From: Pseudomonas putida W15Oct28
GTDB taxonomy: Bacteria; Pseudomonadota; Gammaproteobacteria; Pseudomonadales; Pseudomonadaceae
Assembly: GCF_000708715.2 (NCBI RefSeq)
Contig: NZ_JENB01000003.1
Coordinates: 125,754-189,753 of the forward strand
Length of the DNA: 64,000 nucleotides
Reading direction: 5' to 3'
Shown here: one piece after another, positions 58,743-64,000 of the stretch
How positions within the stretch are numbered: the stretch's first letter is position 1
Layout of the letters: each line of letters starts with the position of its first letter
Position numbers and translations under genes: made by a program
The notes under the pieces: model-generated
Seen by the model: only the letters and a program-made list of their open reading frames with translations
Told to the model about the DNA's origin: nothing
Database searches by the model: none

Positions 58743-61214
58743 CTACTGCCCACGCAGGTCTTCGAAGAAGGCCTGCCTGCCATCCACCTGGCTCGACGCC
58801 CTTGGGGCGGCGGCGGCATCACCATTGGCGGCCTCGACATGCCAGTAGCAGTGCTGCACTGCGCGGGTTACCGCCACGTAGGCCAGGCGCTGCACTTCTT
58901 CCTTCTGCGCCGTATCGAACGCTTGGGCATCACCGGCCTTGCCCAGGCCGGCCTGGCGATACACCTGGTTCTTGTAGGGCGAGCTGGTCAGGTACTGGCA
59001 GTCGCCCAGCATGAACACCGCATCGGCCTGCAAGCCCTTGGCACTGTGGTAGGTCAGCTGACGCAGTCGGCGCTGCTCGGCCGGCAATGCCGCCTCGGCG
59101 TGCAGCACGCTTTGCAGGTGTTCGTTCATCAAGGCCCTGTCGCTGCCCTTGCGGTACAGCATCATGACCGTCTCGCCCCGTTGGTAGTGCTCGATCAGCG
59201 TTTCGCCCAGGGCGGCCTCGTCACGGTCGAACACCTTGACCGCAGAGCCCGGCAATTCGGCTGCCGGGCCACTGGCGCGGGCTTTCTTGCCGGCAATCGC
59301 CGGGGTGCCCTTGACCAGGTGCTCGGCCGCGTCGATCACCTGCTGCTGGCAGCGGTAGTTGTCTACCAGCATCACCCGCGTGTTGGCCGGCGACGGGAAC
59401 GCTTTGGTGAATTCCATGAAGTACTTGGGCGAACTGCCACGCCAGCCATAGATCGACTGCCAGTCGTCACCCACGCACAGTAGCGACGAATGCTGGGCAT
59501 GGCGCCCGGTGTGCATGGCCGGGCCACGCCGGCGAATTTCAGCAAGGCTGGCGCGCAGCCAGCTGACGATCTGCGGCGACACGTCCTGGAACTCGTCGAT
59601 CATCAGGTGCGCCAGCGGCCGCAACAACGGGTCGGGCAGCAGTTGCAGGTTTTCCGGGTTGTTCTCGCTGAACAGGGCGAACATGCGGTTGTAGCTCATC
59701 ACTGGCGGCGACTGGTCCAGCAGGTGCGCCTCCAGGGCTTTCCAGTACACGGCCAGGGCCTCGAAGAACAAGGCATCGCTGTCGCCGGACGGGAAGCTCA
59801 TCGCCGCCACCGCGTTGTTCACGTCCAGGCCAAGGTTCTCGATGAAGTTGGCCGCGCCGACAAAGGCGTCCAGCAAAGGCGCCGGGGCCAGTTCGCCCTT
59901 GACCTTGTACTCGAACCCCGGGCCGGCCACGGCATCGCCAGCCAACGAGGCCGCCAGGCGCCGGGCCATGGCGTAGTTGTCGAGCCAGATCAGCGGCCGA
60001 TCACAGAAGGCCTGCAACAGGGTGCGTTTTACCGCCCACTCGGCGCGCACCGCCAACTTGGCGCCGGGGCGCTGGTACTGCGCGCTTTCCGCCGGGTCGA
60101 AGCCCAGCACCACCAACGGCCCCTGGCCAGCCAGGCGGCCATGCACATGGAAGCGGCTGCCTCGGATGTCGACGGTTTCGCGGCAAGGCTCGATGCCCTT
60201 GATCGGCCAGGCGCCGGCGGCGAACCACAGGTCCTCGATCACGTCGCACAGTTCTTCGTCGCGCTGGGCCGCCAACTGGGTCACCTGGGCACGCTTCTGT
60301 ACGTCGGGGTTGCTCGGGTCCAGTGGTTTGAGTTGCAAGGCTTCGCTGCGCAACAGGCCGACCAGCTCGGCAAAACGCGGGCTCTCGCCCAGCACGCTGC
60401 TGTAGCACTGGTTCAGTTGCTGGCGCTGGGCATCGTTCAGGCGCAGGTCGAAGGGGTTGCTGTCGGCCTCGGCCTCACGCCCGGCAGGCATCTCGTTGCC
60501 CAGCGTCTCGAAGGCGCGCACCTGGCTGAAGCCCGGCAGGCTGCGTACCAGCGGCAGGATGCGCGAATGAAAAGTACGCACCAGCTCGCGGGCCTGCACC
60601 GGCTGCAGGTTGATCTGCCACAGGGCAAACACCTGCAGCAGGCGCTTTATGAAGTCCTTGCGGGACTCGCGGGTGAACGTGACCACGGTCATCGCGTCCA
60701 GCTCGTAACCCAGGTAATGGCGCAGCAGCAGGATACGCAACACCAGCGACGTAGACTTGCCTGCCCCGGCGCCGGCCACCACACAGGTGGACGGGGTGTC
60801 ACTGAAGATCAGCTTCCATTGCGCGGCGCTGGGCTGGGCCTCGGCCGGCAGGCGCTGGGCGACATCGGCCTTGAAGCGCTTTTTCAGCTCGGCCGTCAAC
60901 GGCAGGCGCCAGTCGTCGAACAGGTTGTCGTCCTGGCCGGGCACGGCAGCGGTGTCAGGGCGGGTATCACGGATCACCAGCACCTGGCGCCCGGCTTCAT
61001 AACCCTCCACCCGCCCTTGGTCGAACCCTTCACGCACGCCATCGGCGTGGCCACTGCGCTGGCCGGTGGCGTGGCCGAGAAACCAGGAGTCGCGGTGCTG
61101 GGCTTGCAGGCCGGTCAGGCCACGCCCCAGCAGGCGGGCTACCAGGCGGCGGAACCAGGGCAATTGGGCAGGAGGGGTTAGGTCGGCGGGGGCCTGGGGT
61201 TGCTCGTGGGCCAC
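58743..61214 (-). CDS. UvrD/Rep-type superfamily 1 DNA helicase
   Basis: An 823-residue SF1 helicase. Walker A is VVAGAGAGKSTSLVLR near residue 145, motif II is LMIDEFQDVSP, motif III is LCVGDDWQSIYGWRG, motif IV is DNYRCQQQ, motif V region is LTYHSAKGLQADAVF and motif VI is RLAYVAVTRA. About 120 residues precede the helicase core, and a 190-residue insertion follows motif Ia. I prefer the GTG at 61214 because GGAG lies five bases upstream; an ATG at 61259 is the alternative. It should unwind DNA in repair, but the specific role is unknown. Its last codons are duplicated in decayed form between the NEL genes. Confidence 0.83.
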   Translation of the reverse strand: MAHEQPQAPADLTPPAQLPWFRRLVARLLGRGLTGLQAQHRDSWFLGHATGQRSGHADGVREGFDQGRVEGYEAGRQVLVIRDTRPDTAAVPGQDDNLFDDWRLPLTAELKKRFKADVAQRLPAEAQPSAAQWKLIFSDTPSTCVVAGAGAGKSTSLVLRILLLRHYLGYELDAMTVVTFTRESRKDFIKRLLQVFALWQINLQPVQARELVRTFHSRILPLVRSLPGFSQVRAFETLGNEMPAGREAEADSNPFDLRLNDAQRQQLNQCYSSVLGESPRFAELVGLLRSEALQLKPLDPSNPDVQKRAQVTQLAAQRDEELCDVIEDLWFAAGAWPIKGIEPCRETVDIRGSRFHVHGRLAGQGPLVVLGFDPAESAQYQRPGAKLAVRAEWAVKRTLLQAFCDRPLIWLDNYAMARRLAASLAGDAVAGPGFEYKVKGELAPAPLLDAFVGAANFIENLGLDVNNAVAAMSFPSGDSDALFFEALAVYWKALEAHLLDQSPPVMSYNRMFALFSENNPENLQLLPDPLLRPLAHLMIDEFQDVSPQIVSWLRASLAEIRRRGPAMHTGRHAQHSSLLCVGDDWQSIYGWRGSSPKYFMEFTKAFPSPANTRVMLVDNYRCQQQVIDAAEHLVKGTPAIAGKKARASGPAAELPGSAVKVFDRDEAALGETLIEHYQRGETVMMLYRKGSDRALMNEHLQSVLHAEAALPAEQRRLRQLTYHSAKGLQADAVFMLGDCQYLTSSPYKNQVYRQAGLGKAGDAQAFDTAQKEEVQRLAYVAVTRAVQHCYWHVEAANGDAAAAPRASSQVDGRQAFFEDLRGQ

Positions 61215-61328
61215 GGTCACTCCGTTGAAAAACAAAAACAGCCGGCATGTTCGCCGCATCGACGGAAAATCGCCAGCGAATGCTTGCAGATCAGTGGATT
61301 AGGCGATGAAGCGAGTCAAGCAGGGCAG

Positions 61329-61357
61329 AAAACAATATCTACTAATACGATTGTTTT
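61329..61357. promoter_or_regulatory. Inverted repeat and direct repeat upstream of pirin gene
   Basis: AAAACAAT (61329-61336) and ATTGTTTT (61350-61357) are a perfect 8-base inverted repeat with a 13-base spacer. Just downstream CGATATTT occurs twice (61362-61369 and 61381-61388), 19 bases apart. The whole stretch is AT-rich and likely holds the pirin promoter. Confidence 0.4.
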
Positions 61358-61434
61358 AAGCCGATATTTACGCTTATTTTCGATATTTCTTTAGCGCATC
61401 ATGGCGTCATTCCACTGATTCAAGGAGCACGATC

Positions 61435-62133
61435 ATGCTGCAATTGCGACCCTTTGAAGGCCTGGGCCACGCCAACCACGGCTGGCTCGATGCCCACCAC
61501 CATTTCTCGTTCGCCGAGTACTACGACCCGGCGCGCATGCACTGGGGCAACCTGCGGGTGTGGAACGACGACCTTATCGCGGCCGGCAGCGGCTTCCCGC
61601 CGCACCCGCACCGCGACATGGAAATCATCACCTATGTGCGTGAAGGCGCGATCAGTCACCAGGACAGCCTGGGCAACAAGGGCCGTACCGAAGCCGGTGA
61701 CGTGCAGGTGATGAGTGCCGGCACCGGCATCGTACACAGCGAGTACAACCTTGAAGATGTCGATACACGTATTTTCCAGATCTGGATCGTACCGGAGCGC
61801 ACGGGTGAAGCACCGCAGTGGGGCAGCCGGCCGTTTCCAAAAGGCGAACGTGGCGAAGGCTTCGTGACCCTGGCCAGCGGCCGCGAGGGCGATGAAGACA
61901 GCCTGCAGATTCGCACCGACGCCCGCCTGGTGGCTGCCACCTTGCGAGCAGGTGAAACCGCCGAGTACCGCTTCGATACCGCACGCCGGGGTTACCTGGT
62001 GCCGGCCAAGGGGCTGGTGGACGTCAACGGGCTGCGGGCCAAGGCACGCGACGGTGTGGCGATCGAGCAGGAAGACGTGCTGCGGGTGACCGCCATCGAG
62101 GACAGCGAGATCGTGCTGGTGGATGTGGCCTGA
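61435..62133 (+). CDS. Pirin-family protein (YhhW-like bicupin)
   Basis: A 232-residue pirin-like bicupin. Metal ligands are visible in the first cupin: the HPHRDME motif (near residues 57-63), with a later histidine and glutamate in SAGTGIVHSEYN. The RMHWGNLRVWNDDLIAAG start and FQIWIVPER are typical of the YhhW group, some of which open the ring of quercetin. AAGGAGC lies before the ATG. The second cupin (from about 130) has lost most metal ligands, as usual in the family. Physiological substrate is unknown. Confidence 0.88.
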   Translation: MLQLRPFEGLGHANHGWLDAHHHFSFAEYYDPARMHWGNLRVWNDDLIAAGSGFPPHPHRDMEIITYVREGAISHQDSLGNKGRTEAGDVQVMSAGTGIVHSEYNLEDVDTRIFQIWIVPERTGEAPQWGSRPFPKGERGEGFVTLASGREGDEDSLQIRTDARLVAATLRAGETAEYRFDTARRGYLVPAKGLVDVNGLRAKARDGVAIEQEDVLRVTAIEDSEIVLVDVA

Positions 62134-62165
62134 GGCCTGTCCTGTAAGGTCGCATCCCGATGCTC

Positions 62166-62287
62166 TCCTGTGGGAGCGGCCTTGCGTCGCGATTGGGCCG
62201 CACAGCGGCCCCGGCGATTTCCGCTGTGAGGCTGGAATCCTGGGGCCGCTGCGCAGCCCTATCGCGACGCAAGGCCGCTCCCACAAG
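62166..62287. repeat. Mirrored REP pair 12
   Basis: Long inverted arms of the CTGTGGGAGCGGCCTTGCGT class with an inner CGGCCCCGG-type stem, between the pirin and adenylation genes. Confidence 0.85.
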
Positions 62288-62471
62288 GGAACCGCGTAAA
62301 CCTGTAGGCATCGCCCTGGGCACGGCTGTGCACTTGGGCTTCCTTCGACCACGTCCGTTATTTGGGGCTGCTGTGTGCCCCCGGCTATCGCGGGCATTGG
62401 CGACAACGGCCACCCTGCACTAGCGTTGTGCTACCTGCCAGCCCAACGTTCATGCGGAGCCTTCACCCATC
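62288..62471. other. Gap before the adenylation gene, nothing further recognised
   Basis: The pirin-adenylation gap is 338 bases long; its first part holds REP pair 12. In the remaining 184 bases I see no open frame with support, no clear promoter hexamers and no palindrome longer than a few bases. CGGAG at about 62454-62458 is a weak ribosome site 13 bases before the next ATG. Confidence 0.5.
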
Positions 62472-64000
62472 ATGCCGGACCTGCGCCCGAACCCGACGCT
62501 GCGCCTGGAATACCGTGCCGAGCAGCCGATTCACCACGCCTTCCTCGAGCAAGCCGGCCGCTGCCCGGATGCCACCGCCATCCTTGCCCAGCACACCACC
62601 TGCAGCTACGCCCAACTGGCGCAGGTCAGCCAGGGTATCGCTCAATATCTGGTGGAAAACGCTGCCGGTGGCACCGATCGTGTGGTCATCGTGGCCAGCC
62701 GTTGCGCCGCCCTGGTGTATGCCATGCTCGGCTGCCTGCGCGCCGGCCTGGCCTTCACCGTAGCCGACGCGGCTTACCCTCCCGCACGTATCGGGCAGAT
62801 CATCCGCGCACTGAAGCCGGCCGTGATCCTGCGCTGTGGCGAGGCCACTGTCGATGCCGACGGCCCCCTTGTCGTTGCAGTGCCAGAAGCCCCCACCGAG
62901 GCACTGCAAGCCTTCCGCAGCCAACCTGTCGCGCTGCCCAGCGTCAGCCCCGAGCAACCCGCCTACATCACCTTCACCTCGGGCAGCACCGGTGAACCCA
63001 AGGGTATCGTCACCCACCACGCGCCACTGGTGCACTTCATCGACTGGCATGTGCGCCAGCATGGCTTCACCCCGGCCGACACCTTCTCCCTGCTTTCCGG
63101 CCTGGGCCACGACCCGGTGTACCGCGACGTGTTCACGCCCCTGTCGATTGGCGCGACCATTGCCTGCCCTGCCCAGGCGACCCTGACCGACCCGTCACGG
63201 CTGGCAGGCTGGATTCACCAGCAAGGCGTGAGCGTTATTCACCTCACCCCACCGCTGGGCAAGCTGATCGAAACCGGTGCACACATGAATGGCCAGGTAC
63301 TCGACCGGCTGCGCTATCTGTTCTGGGGCGGCGATGCCCTCAGCCCGGCGCTGTACCAGCAAATCCGCACCATGGCGCCGAATGCCGCCAATGTGAACTT
63401 CTACGGCACCACCGAAACACCACAAGCCATGGCCTTCCATACCCTCGACCCGGCTTCGGACACCTCCCGGGTGCCCTTGGGCAAGGGCATCGCCAATGCG
63501 CAGTTGCTGGTGGTCAACACGGCCAACCAGCTGGTCAGCACGGGCGAAACCGGTGAAATCCTGATCCGCAGCCCTTACCTGTCGCTGGGTTACTGGAGCG
63601 ACCCGGCGCTGACCGAGGCCAAGTTCATCGTCAACCCATTCACTGGTGCCGCCGATGACCGCTGTTATCGCACCGGTGACCTGGGCACCTACCTGGCCGA
63701 TGGCAGCGCCAGTTTTCTGGGGCGCGGTGACAGCCAGGTAAAAATCCGTGGCCACCGCATCGAGCTGGCAGAAATCGAGAACGCCATCACCCGTCACCCG
63801 CACATCGGCCAGTGCGTGGTCGTGGCCAACCGCGACAGCGCGTCGATCCGGCTGGTGGCCTATTGCGTGGGTCAAACGCCCACCAGCACCGATGAACTGC
63901 GCCAGGCGCTCGCCGGCCAGCTGCCGGACTACATGGTGCCGGCGCTGTTCGTGTTCCTCGACGCCCTGCCGCTCACCCCGAACGGCAAGGTGGACAAACG
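62472..64000 (+). CDS. Amino-acid-adenylating protein (NRPS-like), 5' part only
   Basis: An open frame from the ATG at 62472 to the window edge, 509 residues seen. It forms a near-complete adenylation domain: A3 core ITFTSGSTGEPKG, A5 NFYGTTETPQA, A7 CYRTGDLGTYL, A8 GRGDSQVKIRGHRIELAEIE and A10 PNGKVDK at the end. Instead of the usual FDAS-type A4 motif it has SGLGHDPVYRDVFTPL. A carrier domain and more modules probably follow beyond the window. No condensation domain precedes it, so this is a loading or stand-alone unit. The activated acid and the product are unknown. Confidence 0.85.
   Translation, partial: MPDLRPNPTLRLEYRAEQPIHHAFLEQAGRCPDATAILAQHTTCSYAQLAQVSQGIAQYLVENAAGGTDRVVIVASRCAALVYAMLGCLRAGLAFTVADAAYPPARIGQIIRALKPAVILRCGEATVDADGPLVVAVPEAPTEALQAFRSQPVALPSVSPEQPAYITFTSGSTGEPKGIVTHHAPLVHFIDWHVRQHGFTPADTFSLLSGLGHDPVYRDVFTPLSIGATIACPAQATLTDPSRLAGWIHQQGVSVIHLTPPLGKLIETGAHMNGQVLDRLRYLFWGGDALSPALYQQIRTMAPNAANVNFYGTTETPQAMAFHTLDPASDTSRVPLGKGIANAQLLVVNTANQLVSTGETGEILIRSPYLSLGYWSDPALTEAKFIVNPFTGAADDRCYRTGDLGTYLADGSASFLGRGDSQVKIRGHRIELAEIENAITRHPHIGQCVVVANRDSASIRLVAYCVGQTPTSTDELRQALAGQLPDYMVPALFVFLDALPLTPNGKVDK

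Noticed and set aside
59490..61181. A 563-residue plus-strand frame opposite the helicase
   Set aside because: Composition is Gln/Gly/His-biased without motifs, while the other strand has every SF1 helicase motif.
1..64000. tRNA, rRNA, CRISPR arrays, insertion sequences or prophage genes
   Set aside because: I looked for transposase motifs, repeat-spacer arrays and conserved RNA segments and found none; the only repeated DNA is of the REP type.

Overview
The window looks like a chromosomal segment of a Pseudomonas putida-group bacterium. It is GC-rich with strong third-position GC bias. It carries twelve mirrored REP pairs of the kind scattered through P. putida intergenic regions. The gene types fit too: CioAB oxidase, a SpuC-like aminotransferase, a split pqiAABC cluster, CptA and a DUF2986 small protein. 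I see no rRNA, tRNA, CRISPR array, insertion sequence, prophage or plasmid-type origin. The species call is an inference from gene content; no search was run.

Layout. (1) 0-10.3 kb: a TetR regulator, then a tightly overlapping siderophore-uptake operon. It has two exporter-fold ABC proteins of the YbtP/YbtQ type, two FecCD permeases, a FecE-like ATPase, a lipoprotein binding protein and a TonB-dependent receptor with a Fur-like box before it. (2) 10.4-17.8 kb: amine/polyamine catabolism, with two aldehyde dehydrogenases, a class III aminotransferase, an APC permease and a LuxR-type regulator; GGGTGA/TCACCC palindromes lie at its promoters. (3) 18-21 kb: an 8-oxoguanine deaminase-type amidohydrolase and an NCS2 nucleobase permease. 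(4) 21.2-25.7 kb: an SDR/LysR divergent pair, a DHA2 exporter, a GNAT acetyltransferase and a heme oxygenase. (5) 25.8-32.3 kb: a minus-strand run of sulfite reductase hemoprotein (fused to a DUF2849-like N-terminus), DUF934, cioA and cioB, with a divergent MocR regulator.

(6) 32.5-48.9 kb: small proteins, a MarR/aminotransferase divergent pair with two matched palindromes, the lipid A phosphoethanolamine transferase CptA, a TetR-DHA2 efflux pair, the pqiAABC lipid-transport operon, a glycine-zipper protein, a LysR regulator, two VOC proteins, a hypothetical protein, an MHS-family transporter and an alpha/beta hydrolase that lacks its nucleophilic serine. (7) 49.0-58.6 kb: two very large tandem paralogues (1629 and 1492 residues). 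Each has a DUF6543/dermonecrotic-toxin-like N-terminus, leucine-rich repeats and an IpaH/SspH-type NEL E3 ubiquitin ligase domain with its Cys-Gly-Asp active-site motif. (8) 58.7-64 kb: a UvrD/Rep-type helicase, a pirin and the start of an amino-acid-adenylating (NRPS-like) gene cut by the window edge.

The most notable region is the tandem NEL pair. Both genes carry an identical 16-base element about 53 bases before the start codon. Between them lies a decayed 40-base copy of the 3' end of the helicase gene that flanks the second one. Together these suggest a local tandem duplication of a putative eukaryote-directed effector. The second is the sulfite reductase-DUF934-cioAB arrangement, which would link sulfide production to a sulfide/cyanide-tolerant terminal oxidase.
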